Assembly (NCBI GenBank): GCA_958496175.1
Contig: OY292276.1
Coordinates: forward strand, 31,144,449-31,208,448
Length of the DNA stretch: 64,000 nucleotides
DNA from: Sisyra terminalis
Lineage: Eukaryota > Arthropoda > Insecta > Neuroptera > Sisyridae
Reading direction: 5' to 3'
Positions 13,301-24,371 of this stretch are shown one piece after another. Position 1 is the stretch's first letter. Each line of letters starts with the position of its first letter. A program made the translations under genes and the position numbers. The notes under the pieces were generated by a model. That model was not told where the DNA came from and did no database searches. It worked only from the letters and a program-made list of their open reading frames with translations.

Positions 13301-16300
13301 CGGGAATTCTCTCGTGTGATGATCTGTTTTTAGGTATTTTTGGGATTTTGTTTTGAGGGCCAATAAAAGTGATAGAACTTTGAGATTTTCATCGTTTGCT
13401 TATGTTTATTTTAACCGTGCGTATTTTTCACCAAAAATCTTCTATAGAACGTGAGTTATAGTGCTCCGAAGATATCCATCTCGAAAAAATGGATGTTCAG
13501 TTTCCACGATTTCGGTTGATTGGCTTATCTCAAATAAAAATGAAATCTCAACTTAATTTTTAAGTTTAAAAACATAAATTGAACTAGAATCAATTGGAAA
13601 TTTGGAAAATTGGATTTTTGGTAGACAAGAAAAAGTTACAATTTCATGTTTTTAGTTATTAATTGTTAAAAAAAATTAAATATTCGGAAAATTTCGATGA
13701 TTTTAGTTCATTCTTGCGTTTATATGTGCTGAGTCTACTTTATAAGTCAATTGGTCAAATTGTTCTTGAGATTTAATGGAGACAAGTTTAAAAAAACACG
13801 ATTTCGAAAAAAACGCATTTAAAGTTTGAAGTACAGTTAAAATTATAATGGCTTCTGTATCTTTAGGACGGCTGCATCTTCTTAACCACTTTCAATTTTA
13901 AAAAATCCCTTTACCACCATTTTCTAGATTTGTTAAGGAAGCAATTTATAAAGAAAAAAGAACGATTTCTTAACCCATCACACGGGAGAACCCCCTTAAC
14001 TAGCACTTCACTCTTAGCATATACACTGATATTTTCATACTTTAACGGAAATTTATCCAAATATTATTGTTTGTAGGATTAAATAATTTCACTTATGAAC
14101 CATTTAATAAGTAATTGTCCTTGGTGTTACCAAATTGGTGCTTAGTAAATAACATAGGATGACGATCAAAAATTGTTTGACTTCATTTTATACTTTCATT
14201 GGTATAAAATGATTAAATTGAAGAAGATACATGGCTCATAGTTTCCGCAATAAAATAAATATTCCAAACAGCACTATTGTCGGTATATATGGGAGTCTTT
14301 GCTTTCCTCCTGTGCTATCATAATTTTATAGCTTTGACTGTAAAAAATTATCAATCAATTTTATATCATCACCGCGGGGGTAACACAGTGATTTTTGTTT
14401 AAATCAAATCGATGTAGTGATTTTTCATTATTCAATAAATTATAAAACTTTCACCAATCTACATGTTTTACTTGCCAAATTTATTACTTTTTTCTGTGCA
14501 AATATTCTTTTAAATTCTAATTTACAAGATTTTTAAACCAGACTAGATATATTCCTAACACCATATTTTCATTTTACTGAAGTTTGAAAACTTTTACAAT
14601 TATTTTGTGTAATTTTATAAATTTGATGTCTTGACCCATTGGCCTAATGTCGCATACTAAAAATTTATTACAAAATGCACCAATAAATATTTTATTATTT
14701 TATATGCTTTGATATTACAAATGCTTTGGGTGTACTTGTACATTTGAAACAGCACGTTTTTCATTTACTATTTTATAACTTTTTGTGCTTTAATTGTCAT
14801 TTCAATAGAGCTCGACGCTTTGCATTTGAACCTTTAATTTTTGCGATGATAAGTTTTTATTGAATGACTAATTTGAGGTTGATAATTTCTTACAGATGGA
14901 TAACCCTGTAGTTACAAGTAATTTTAATGTAGAAACAACTACAACAAATTCACATTTTACACAGGTAAGATAACGAAAGCCATTCGAGAAAAAAGAACTA
15001 TTAAAATCAGATATTATGTAACGAATGTCGTTTCGTTAGATTAAAAGTACCGTTGAATTGCTTAATATCTAGTACACTTCAACCGATTGGTTGCGATCAC
15101 TTTACAAAATTCCACGAAATATTTTAAAGCGAACAAGTAATTCAACGGGTATTAATAGCTTTTTTTTCTTGGAAAAATATTAAAAATTTAGAATTTTTAA
15201 AATTATTTTAAAGATTTAATTTTTAAGAGACTTTTTTTTCCAGGCCAATAACGACTTATCAAATATGTTAGTAAATGAATTAGGTAATGATGCCGGGTAT
15301 TTTAGTACGTCTCCGTCAGCTCTGCCTTACCCTACAGCCCCTACAAGTCTTCATACGACTCCAAATACACCTACGAGTATTCCAGATATTATCTTAACAG
15401 GTAAAGCTTTTTTTTGCATTATTTATTACAAAAATTTGTAAAGAAATTCACAAACACTAGTTTTTTCAATTTATGCAACGTTTTGACAAAAATTATTTGA
15501 CGTCATCGAAAATGTTTTGATTTAAAAATTGCACATTAAAAGTTAAAATTTAAACTTTTGCGTTTTGATAAATATATATTTTGGACGTAGAAAAGCGAAC
15601 GAATCAGATTTGAGATCGATGCAAGAGTGAAGATAATTTTGTGCTTCAACACTGCAGCCTTGGGATTTATTGTGTTTCCTGAGTCCCTATTTCACCTAGT
15701 TATGGCCAAATGGCTAAGCGAACCTCAGCAATCGGCGTACTAGGCGTTTTTCATCTATTTCAGTTCCAGGGCTTGATGTCTCCAGTTCTTTATACCTTCA
15801 TTCATTCAGAGTACCGCATTCCTACAGGACACTACACTACATCTTGGATCACCCACATGTAATCCAATTATATGCTAGTGCTTTTTCAGTCCGCAGTGGC
15901 CGTTTATTAGATCCGTTACCACTCTGACTTGCTTTCTTGTAAGACTAAGTTTCAGTAGTTAGGTTCAGAAATGGTTTTCCCCTCATCATTTTTTTGTGTT
16001 TTTGTCCATTGGGGTTTCTCCATATTGTGTAGTGATTTTTATAAACCCATTCCTTAATGGTCTTTTTCACCGCCAACTTTGTAACACCAAGACTGTGGTT
16101 CTGTGTTCGGGATCCTTGCCAGGCAAGGGCTTCACCCCTTTCATTGCCCTAAATACCCTTGTGACTTGGCACCCATCCCAAGTTGACCTTGTTTTTGGTG
16201 GTCAAGTTTGTAAGGGTTTCTTACTCTTCCAGATCAGTTTGGAGCTGAGTTGTAGTTTCACTATTGCTTTCAATACGGCCTAGCTATTGTTCTTAAGTGA

Positions 16301-16572
16301 AATCATTTTATCAAAGCTGTTACTAATAATCTTAATATATTTTTCTTTCAGACTTTTCCAACGCAGGTGACGAATTATGCCGACAGGAGTTAGCAAAAGA
16401 ACTGGGCTCAGCCATAACCGGTTCATTAGATAGTGATCTTTTTCCATCTGACGAAAGTTTACGTGAGGGCTTGGGACCAATTGACTTTGATGGACTACAA
16501 ATGTTAACAGACCCTGAATTAAATGTCATATCCGATTACGCCGAAGACCATTTTCGCCAAGACCGATTGTAG
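4317..16572 (+). CDS. CRTC: CREB-regulated transcription coactivator (CRTC/TORC), 3' part
   Basis: CRTC proteins bind CREB in the nucleus and boost cAMP-responsive transcription; SIK phosphorylation holds them in the cytoplasm through 14-3-3. Exons read here: 4317-4738, 8017-8170, 8238-8369, 8551-8598, 8719-8838, 8928-9143, 14896-14964, 15244-15400, 16352-16572. They join in frame to 512 residues ending at TAG 16570-16572. The first exon encodes the SIK site [15 protein letters not shown], with the predicted phosphoserine at codon 4536-4538, and a nine-histidine run at 4662-4688. Exon 2 gives [17 protein letters not shown], a CRTC signature. The last two exons give IPDIILT and then the acidic transactivation end [28 protein letters not shown], split in this note as [12 protein letters not shown] and [10 protein letters not shown]. 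The N-terminal CREB-binding exons are missing because they lie before position 1. The 48-nt exon 8551-8598 is the least certain. A likely poly(A) signal is AATAAA at 17234-17239. Confidence 0.93.
4841..6101 (-). mobile_element. Tc1-like transposon, decayed, with nested hAT MITE
   Basis: The terminal inverted repeats are CAGTCCCTGGTCATATTTAT (4841) and, inverted from 6101, CAGTCCCTGACCATATTATT. TA dinucleotides flank both (4839-4840, 6102-6103), as expected for Tc1/mariner elements. Between about 5690 and 5935 the minus strand retains a transposase C-terminal motif, [16 protein letters not shown], corresponding to the family's SPDLNPIENxW block, followed by a stop and a frameshift. The element is inactive. 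It begins 103 bases after the donor of the CRTC exon ending at 4738. Confidence 0.8.
4882..5495. mobile_element. hAT-like MITE (TAGTGTCCGACCGAA ends)
   Basis: The ends are TAGTGTCCGACCGAA at 4882 and its inverse complement at 5495. The flanking 8-mers GTTTTAGG and GCTGTAGG agree at 6 of 8 positions, consistent with an aged 8-bp hAT target duplication. There is no coding capacity. The element sits wholly inside the Tc1-like transposon, so it inserted later. Related copies lie at 27225-27727 and 43403-43503. Confidence 0.75.
6285..6495. mobile_element. Truncated hAT MITE (CAGGGGTGGGCAAAC end)
   Basis: The block starts CAGGGGTGGGCAAACGGTCG. Its interior, including a shared AAATTAAACACGCATCTATT word, matches the inverse complement of the complete MITE at 39516-39810. 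Only one terminus is present; the other is lost near 6495, where a different repeat begins. Confidence 0.65.
6517..6860. repeat. Repeat starting at a TTAA, one end only
   Basis: It begins right after TTAA (6513-6516) with GGAGTTACAAGGGTTTCACG. It is richer in GC and less repetitive in composition than its surroundings. It resembles the TTAA-flanked elements at 3293 and 13298 in its first bases, but no opposite terminus is found. The extent is approximate and family membership is tentative. Confidence 0.35.
6879..7450 (-). pseudogene. Mariner/IS630-type transposase relic
   Basis: Read on the minus strand in three frames, this gives in order [20 protein letters not shown], a WFQQDGATCH-like block decayed to FQEDGLPCH, then [13 protein letters not shown] and [20 protein letters not shown]. 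These match the catalytic core and C-terminus of insect mariner-family transposases (HPQRVTVW, GVIGPYFFEN, CDLTPLDYFLWG, IAEIQP). At least four stops and two frameshifts show it is dead. The end ATAATATATGTCTTATGACT at 6882 matches the terminal repeats of the MITE at 54107-54263. The opposite terminus is not identified. Confidence 0.8.
9942..10187. mobile_element. hAT MITE with perfect 8-bp target duplication
   Basis: The left end is CAGACCCCGCTCTA and the inverted right end CAGCCCCCGCTTTA (11 of 14). AATGTAGA occurs immediately on both sides (9934-9941 and 10188-10195), an exact 8-bp duplication. The 246-bp element includes GC-rich words such as TGCCGCCC and has no coding capacity. Confidence 0.85.
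11395..11634. mobile_element. hAT MITE (CAGTGGTTCTTAA ends)
   Basis: The ends are CAGTGGTTCTTAAGT and AGTTAAGAACCACTG, a well-known hAT terminus. The 8-bp flanks ATTTACAG (left) and ATCTACAG (right) differ at one base. It is 240 bp long with no transposase. Confidence 0.85.
11919..11924 (+). CDS. Candidate 6-nt CRTC microexon (Gly-Val)
   Basis: Six bases, GGTGTG, are framed by an acceptor (tgctgcag) and a perfect donor (gtaagt). They would insert Gly-Val in phase 0 between the exon ending at 9143 (...FEQCSM) and the one starting at 14896 (MDNPVV...). Joining those two exons directly also keeps frame and resembles the vertebrate QFNM-MENA junction. If real, this is an optional exon. The evidence is only the splice-site pair. 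Confidence 0.25.
13298..13995. mobile_element. Possible piggyBac-like MITE, one TTAA intact
   Basis: The right end reads CCCATCACACGGGAGAACCC followed by CC and TTAA (13996-13999). Its inverse complement GGGTTCTCCCGTGTGATG resembles the left end GGGAATTCTCTCGTGTGATG. The left TTAA is decayed. The 700-bp interior shows no coding sequence. Confidence 0.55.
15640..16262 (-). pseudogene. Non-LTR retrotransposon fragment, RNase H region
   Basis: The minus strand reads [13 protein letters not shown], stop, [13 protein letters not shown], then [16 protein letters not shown] and [14 protein letters not shown]. This is the order seen at the C-terminus of insect LINE polyproteins that carry an RNase H domain (LxWVPGHxGIxGNExADELA) and the following GHCxLxxH block. 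Several stops and frameshifts are present. The fragment lies in the CRTC intron before the last exon, about 90 bases from its acceptor. The 95-codon open frame on the plus strand here is only a shadow of it. Confidence 0.8.
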
Positions 16573-18390
16573 TCATCATTTAAATTACTAAACATAGATA
16601 AAAATCATACACTCCAACCAGTGTATGCAAAACAGTTTTTCTATGTTCGTCGTTCAATTATAACGATATGTTTTGTTTAAATCCTTCTCAATTATTTTTT
16701 TTAATTTTTAAAAAAAGACTGATGGTGTAATTCTGTGAAAAAAAAACGACTCCTCCTATAATTTTTATAATTACACACTGCCCCCTGTTTTAGCTCATCT
16801 GAAAACTTTTGCGTATTTATACTGAATTGGGTGCCCATATAAATTGGACTCTACGAAAATTGAGTTTTTGTGACAATGTTGTGTTTCCCAGTGTTTCTTT
16901 TTTAAAAATTTAATCTGTAAGCTTTAGCATTTAAAGTTTTAAATTTATTTTGTAAAAACGATTGTTTTAAATTGAACGAATGTGTTATAATTTTATTTTT
17001 TATTTTGTAAACTTATTGGATTTGGTTTGTGAAAATGTTTAAGAATGTTTGTGTTCTTATATACAAAATAACTTATGAAGATAATGTTGAATTTTTCATA
17101 GTTTTTCTTAACGCTGTTTTCAAAGAAAAATGTCCATTTTTGCAAAAAAACCATTACTTAGCCTTTATGCGAATTCGAATTTTTTATTCAAATTAATGTT
17201 GAGTAGATTTTATAAATATTTTTAGAATGAACGAATAAATTTTATTAAAATTATAAACTTAAAAATTATATATATATATCCAAAAAAAAATCGAAAATGT
17301 GTAAAACTTCGTTTTCACTTGTAAAAGATATTCACATCAATTTAAACAGCGACTGTAAATCTTTGCAAAATGTAAACTTAGTGAAATGTACTTACATGTT
17401 TAAAAATCAAGTAGACTGTTGTGATTTAAAAACCGAAATTTACGAAATTTAAATATTATATTGGCATTTTTTAAAAAAATCTATAAAATAAAAAAAAAAT
17501 GAAAAAATATTAACTATATTTCCTTTCATTTTCGAACTAAAAAAAATACAAAACATGTTGCTTTTTGTTAGTAGTAAAAGGAAGATACTCAAATTTGAGC
17601 TTCAATGATATTTTTTTTCAATTTGGAAAAAAAATTAGAACTAATATATTTTAATAGTTATTGAATTATTAAATTTATAATTGAGGCCTATATTTTCAGG
17701 CACTAAAAGTAGATGTATTTAAATTTAAATGCTGGTTTTATTGGTACCAAATTTGAAAAAAAATGAGTTCTTTATTATTTTTCAAAACCATTACGATAAG
17801 AGCGGCTGTTAACGCTTATCTAAATTTTAAAAAAAATCCGACAGCCTTTAAATAATATGAGGTAAAAAGAAATTAGAATTATATTAAAAAGAAAGAAGCC
17901 GCTAATAATTGTGTACATTTGCCAAATATATCGTCCATAAAAAGTAATTATACCTATAGTTATATTTTAGAAAAAATATATATCAAATTTTATAAGTATG
18001 TAGAAGACAAGTACCGAGTGCTTTTAAATTGTTTTCTGAACAAATTGCACAGAAAAATAATTATATTGTAAAGACAAAGCCACCAATGTTGCTGTTCGTA
18101 AATTTTATATATAGGTATTGTTTGAAAAATTTTGAACGTTTCAAATTTACCGGTAAAAGTACATATAACAAATTTCTCATCAAATAATACGACCAAAAAT
18201 TTTAATTAATAATGGTTAGAAAATTCATTGAAACTTTAGTCAATTAAAATAATGTTATAAATTTATAAAAAATAAAGAAAAATGAAAAATGTAAATTCGA
18301 AAAGCTTATTAGCAAATACTGCAAAGAAATCATGTTTCAATTGTTATTTAATATGGACGGCAGTTTATTTAACTTGAGATAATCCAATAG
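16573..18390 (+). other. CRTC 3' UTR and downstream AT-rich spacer
   Basis: The first several hundred bases after the stop are probably 3' UTR, with AATAAA at 17234-17239 as a candidate poly(A) signal and more at about 17486 and 18270. No coding sequence is supported in the rest. Confidence 0.5.
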
Positions 18391-18626
18391 CAGTGACGTA
18401 GCGTGAATTTTTGCCGCCCGGGACCGACAGGACATTCGTCGCCTCTTACTTTCATTATTAGTCAAGAAAATTGGTAAAAAGTCAAATAACTTTAAATTCT
18501 TTAATTATTTAAAAATGTACTCTTCGTGTTTTTCTAAAAGCAATTTTTTTATGGAATTATCAATCTCAATATGCCGCCCGAGGCCTAAGCCATGACCTCC
18601 TCTGTACTCATAGCGCTACGCCACTG
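18391..18626. mobile_element. hAT MITE (CAGTGRCGTAGCG ends)
   Basis: The ends are CAGTGACGTAGCG and, inverted, CAGTGGCGTAGCG. The flanks TCCAATAG and ATCAATAG match at 6 of 8 positions. The element is 236 bp with GCCGCCCG words near both ends and no open frame. Confidence 0.8.
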
Positions 18627-18890
18627 ATCAATAGTATTTTGTTCTTAAAGTTGAAATTAATTTTATTGGATATATATTGCGCCTCAATAACCTTTTTTAG
18701 ATTTTCTCAAGATCATGCTTGTTTTTTTTTATTGAAAAATTATTCTTGGAACTTAAATTTCAATTCCAATAGCGATTTAAGTAGTTAACAACAGTTATTC
18801 TATGTACAAATCCAATCATTAATTAGTTTACCCCAAATACTTTTCTCCAGCGGTGTTTTGGATTAAATAAATCACTGTGTTTACAATTAG

Positions 18891-19690
18891 GCTGGGCCAA
18901 AAAAATAAACTGTTTAAAAAAAAATAAATCAAAAATATTCAAGATGAAAAATAAAAAAAAATTGTGAACGAGCTCAAATTCTTAATATTAAAAGGTGTAT
19001 TTTTCAATTCAAAAAATATTTTCTTCTCAAAACTTTTAAAACAACAAACTGAAAAAATTAAACAACATAAATTCTTGAAGGAAATTAAATACTCTACAAA
19101 AATTGTTTAATTATAAATTTTTGTCAGATCAACCATTTCCGTATAATCGAGTATTGAACAAGGAACTGTTTTTACGATTTGATTTTTCAACTTGGGAATT
19201 TTGCCAGCAATGAATAAATTGATATTTAAAGTAAAATTTTTATATATTCTTGGACGAAATATAATCTACAAAAAAGGTTTTTTTGGCATTTTTCGACAAA
19301 TTTACTTTTCTCAAAGTTACTTAAGCTCAATTATTCAACTTTGACCTCGAATAAATTTGAGAAAAATAATTTTATCAAAAAATGCTCGAAATATTTTTTG
19401 TAGAGCATTTGATTTTCTTTATGAAACTATACAAATTTTGCTCTAAACAACAATTCGTTCGTTGGTTACAAAATTTCAAAGTAGAAAATTCAAATAGGAA
19501 AATAGATCAATGTTTAAGGCTCAATTATAAGGAAATGGTTGATCCGACAAAAATTTACAGTCAGGCATTTTTTGTAGCGCATTCAATTTCTTTCAAGAAT
19601 TATAAGAATTATTATTCAAGAATTATTTACCATACGAAAATATATTTTTGATATATCTTTTTAAAAAATAGTCAATTTTTTGGTCCAACC
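18891..19690. mobile_element. 800-bp palindromic element, mariner-like ends
   Basis: The terminal repeats GGCTGGGCCAAAAAAAT and, inverted, GGTTGGACCAAAAAATT are each flanked by TA. Internally, 19071-19160 pairs with the inverse complement of about 19522-19605 (both contain AAATTTTTGTC, GATCAACCATTTCC and TAT), so the arms are long. No transposase was found; the 89-codon frame at 19382-19651 falls in the arm and is not a gene. Confidence 0.7.
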
Positions 19691-19692
19691 TA

Positions 19693-22600
19693 GTATACTC
19701 AAGCGATTTATATTTTGATTTTTTCTTTTCTATATATAAATGCAATTAAAACTCATTATTTTAACCATCTGTGTAAAAAATCAATGATAAATAATAATTG
19801 TTAAGTTATTATACACCCAAATAACAACCATTATTTGTTTTCCTCTGTATTATGTTCATCATATATATTCTATAATGTAGACCCTCTGCCTAAGTTGACC
19901 GATTTAAATTGAAACGAAAAATTGTCAACATATCTAGATTTATAACTTGAGTATTTTTTAAATATAAAAAATAAGCGTTTTTTACTTAAAATTTCTTCCT
20001 TTTAAATTGATTGTGGTAAAAATTCAAGCAGAGGACAAAATTATATTTGACCATAGAAAATATTTTCTGTTTAAATTCCTTAACTCGCATTAAAATTTAG
20101 ACTTAGAAAGTATTAGAAGTTGGGACCATAGTGAAAGCATTTTTTTATTATATATAAAAAACTGAGTATCTTCTTTTTCCAAGCTAGTAAAAACCTAATT
20201 TGAAAACGTTTTACAATTAGTGAATTACGCCCATTTCTTGTAAATATTAAATCGATTTTCAAAATACAAATATGTACATTTTCATCTTAACGAAATCATT
20301 ATTGAAATTAACTATAATATAACATAAAAAATATTAAAATTATGAAAATGAAAGATGAAATTTTCCGACTGTGTTTTTTAATGTTAGATAGTAAAACGCA
20401 CAAATTTGTAAACAATTTCCAGCCCTGCAATATAATATTAACAAAAAGAATTAAGGTTAATTTATGAGATGAAATTTTGTTTAATAAGAAATTTGTAACA
20501 GCGGTTTCAATAGAAAAAGTTAATGAAGGCTAGTATATTTAATAATACATTTTTGTCATGAATTTTATATAATTAAATTGCAGTTTTTTTATGTTCTAAG
20601 TTAAAAAAAGCGTTTATCTTAAATTTATTTTTATTTTTACGAAATAATAACAGTAATACACAAGTTAAGGGAAAGTGGAGTAATTAAGATCGCCGGGTGA
20701 TTGGAAACCTCAAGGTATTTCAAATATACCTCAGATTTATGAGATACGTGTAAAGAAATTAAAACCCTGCACCAGCTCCGATCTGTGCTTTTGTAAAAGT
20801 CAGAATAAAAGCACACATTTATTTCGACACAAAGAGAAAAACAATCATGTCTAATTTTTCACGTTATTTCTGTGATTTATTCAAAACAATATAAATTATT
20901 ATAACATTTCAACTACTCATGTTTCCGACATATAATTTAACGAAATATTAACGTATTGTTTGTGGTATTTAGTCAATTATTCATTGTAGATTAAAGAATG
21001 TGGTTATTTATACATGCCTACAGTATGTATACGCAATTGAATATTTAGACATAATAAATGTATATGCAATTAACTGTTTATACATATCTATTAAGCTGGA
21101 CCAAAAAATAAAAAGTATAAATGAGATTACAAATTGTTTTGGATTTCTAGCAATATAAGAATAAATGGAAAATTAGCCAAAAGTAAGCAGAAAGTTTTTA
21201 AAATTATGGATAGTGATATTAGTAAAAGTAAACAATCATCATAAGCAGTTTTTGATATTCTTTAAAGAAATGACCCATATTGTATTAATAAACAGTTGAT
21301 TCATATACATATAGTATACATAAATAGTCAATTGTGTTAATATAGTAAAATATAAACAATCATATCCTATAATTATATTGAGGAAGCTATTATTTTGTTA
21401 TGAACCGTGTAATTGAAGAAATAGAACAAAGCGGGTGATTGAGAATGGTACTATTCACCCCAATGTTGGCTGATGATTCTAAAAATAATATTTACATCCA
21501 AAATATATTAGACATTTGAAACTCTTAGAATTCCCATTAAAAAAACTGTAAAAATAAAATTCAAAAGATTTACACTCTGTCGATAGAGTGAATAATTAAA
21601 AAGTTTGAATATGATTATACTTCAGTTACAAAAAAAAAAACTATTTAAAAAAAATTGTTATGTGGTATTTACAAAGGAGCAAGAAAATAAGTAAAATATA
21701 TATTGGGTTGTTGCAGTGGGCTTAATTTTTTTCTTTTGTTTGAATACAATTATCTCATATATTGTCAAATAAGAAAGGTATAATTTTTGTATATTCAAAA
21801 AAAAAAAAGTGTTTTTAATTTTTGTGAAAAAATATTAAATTTATCGTTTGGAAAGAAATTTCTTTGTTTACCTCAACTTGTTTCTGTCATTTTCTCTATT
21901 CTTCGTTAAGATTTCTCAATTACCCTATTTTCCCCTATTTTATAAGTATTTATCTACTTATATGTAGTGTTGTTACGTGTCTGTAAAAATGTTTATAAAT
22001 TTTGAATTTTATGACAAAAAATTTATTTCAACTAGCCTTTGGAAAAAAAATTTCTTTTCGAATTTTATTTGTACTTTAGAAACGACATAAATTATAAAAT
22101 TATTTTTTGGTCATTATCACACCCAAATTAAAACTACCTTTCAGCATGTATTTTTGCTAATACTTGTTGGGTATATTGTCTTTCTCGTGTCTTTTCTCAT
22201 TTTTTTTAATATTAAATTTTTAAAAAATGGTGTGGATTTTGAAACAAAAAGAATTTTAACGGGATTTGGATATTTTTAAGAAATTTTTCGAAGATAAAGG
22301 TGAAGGGATTAGTTTTTAAAACTAATATTGTAACATTATACAATTGTTTTTGAAAAAAGAAGAAAAGACAAAAAATCCTTTTACTCTTTTTTCCAATTTA
22401 TGACAAAATCTGTAAATTTTTCTATTTGTTTTCAAGATTTTTCTAAGTAAAAAATAATCTTAACATTCCAAGTATTTTTATGAATGTATTCAAGAGCAAA
22501 TTGAAGAAAAACAATAGAAAAATTTATTAGTTCTGGATCTGCCAGATAATGAGGTAAGAATAATAAAAGAACATTACGAGAAAAGTGAGAAAAAATGCCA

Positions 22601-23597
22601 AAAAGTTAATTTAAGTTTTGTTCTGTTTATATAATGTAGATATTCTTTAAGTTATAAAGCCAAAAAACATATTTCATTCAATTCTTGAAAAGCTTGTCCA
22701 CGAAATTAAAAATTGGCACAAAATTATCAAAACCAAACCTCTCGACTGATTTACTAACCGGAAACACCGTTTTTTTTTTCATTATTTTCTTTTCTCGAAA
22801 AAGTCAAATAAAACATTTCTTTATTCTTGGTAAGAATCTCGACCAACAGTCAAAAAAAAAAATAACGAATTTTTCTTCAACGAGATTCTCAAGAAAATTA
22901 ATAAACATAAAAATCATATGAAACTTACTAGTTTCGTTTGAAAAGTAGAATATATGTATTACTACTTTATTTTCTAATAATCTCACGCATTAGTACCTTT
23001 AATATAATTTTATAAATATTTAATTTGTTATTTATAAATAAGGGGATATTTTGAAAATATTCAAAACTTTACACTAACCTTTTTGTTTTTGTTTTTTTTT
23101 TTACAAGAGTTTAACGCTCATTATCATGTAAAAAATTAAGTAAATATTTAAAATGAAAAAATTAAATATTAAAATTATATTATAAACAACAAATTATACA
23201 TATATAAAATGTGAATGTAATTGAATTAAGTGGTAATTAATTAATTATTAATTATGAAAAAATAAATTTTTATTGTTATATATCTTATCAATTTACTATC
23301 AGATTTTAATTAATAATAACTATATATAAATATATGTTTTTAATTACGACTCAAATGTCAATTGTTGCATGCTTCTATCATTGTTATTTTTTAAAATTTT
23401 GAGCAATTACAAATGACGATATGAATGGAAAAGTTCATTTTTCTTTCTTTTTAAATCTTTAATTCCTCAAAAGTATCATAAAGTTTTTGTCTAATATTCA
23501 TTTGACTAGATTTTCTTCTTTATTCTATGATTATATATCCTTTACAAAGATTCTAAAGGTAAATCAATTTTCAATAGTTCATTGCGAGATGAGATAT
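19693..23597. other. Spacer, no gene seen
   Basis: AT-rich DNA without a recognisable coding sequence. A short mariner-like terminus, AAGCTGGACCAAAAAAT, occurs at about 21094 and resembles the ends of the palindrome at 18891-19690. Otherwise nothing is supported. Confidence 0.5.
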
Positions 23598-23768
23598 AAG
23601 GCAATCGTTCGACTTTCGAAGTTGGATCTAAAGTCGGACTGTGAATGGTGTTGTTGGAAGTTGGATATCTAGTCGGACTAGTCGGATCATTTAGGCAATC
23701 CAACTAGAAGATCCAAATAGTAGTCCGACTATTTGCAGTACTACAAGTCGGAGCATGAATTGCCTGCT
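23598..23768. repeat. Short inverted-repeat element
   Basis: The ends AAGGCAAT and ATTGCCT, and inner arms GTTGGATCTAAAGTCGGACT versus inverted AGTCGGACTACTATTTGGAT, form an imperfect palindrome. It is much richer in GC than its surroundings. The overlapping 61-codon frame has no recognisable similarity. Superfamily unknown. Confidence 0.45.
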
Positions 23769-24371
23769 TAAGGAGCCGCGAAAAATATTTCAGTATTATA
23801 ATGCAAAATAGCATTTTCATCATAACTGGTAATAAAAAACAAGCACAGGTCGTATCTTTCAACGGAACCTTTGGAGAAAACCCTGCGAATTAGCATTTCA
23901 CATATTGTACCGAATATTGATTTGTTATGTAAAATTATGTAATCACATCTTTCTCTTCTTTCTCACCTAAGACTGTAGCTTTAATAAATTTGGAGTTATC
24001 TTTTTAATTTATGCTTTATAAATAATTGAATGATATGTTCGATAATTTTCAATAAAAATATACCTATAAAATAATAAAAGGTAAATAAATAACGTCAAGT
24101 TGGTCACTAAAGTCTAAATATTTGGGGAGGGGGCCTTGGATTTTTTTCTGATTTAAAGGGGCGTTCTAAAAAGCATTTTTTTACGTTTTAAACTGACAAT
24201 TAGAAAAAAAACAGATAGCTAGTTATTACCATGCTTTTCAAAAAAAAAATTGATATTTAATTTTTTTTTTCTAAAATCAATATGAAAGATCAACTGATAT
24301 GAACGATATAACGCGTAACCAGAATATTGCATAAATCAAAGTAAGCTTTCTGAACTGTTTTCATGCCAATT

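Larger units (their letters stand above)
9144..14895 (+). other. CRTC intron carrying several MITEs
   Basis: This is the largest intron of the gene within the window, about 5.75 kb, or split at the candidate microexon. It holds two hAT MITEs (9942-10187, 11395-11634), a partial repeat at 10370-10460 rich in ATCGATA words, and a TTAA-type repeat at 13298-13995. The open frames in 10092-12495 show no recognisable protein. Confidence 0.7.

Noticed and set aside
15996..16283. 95-codon plus-strand open frame
   Set aside because: It is antisense to the RNase H-bearing LINE fragment, whose motifs are clear on the minus strand.
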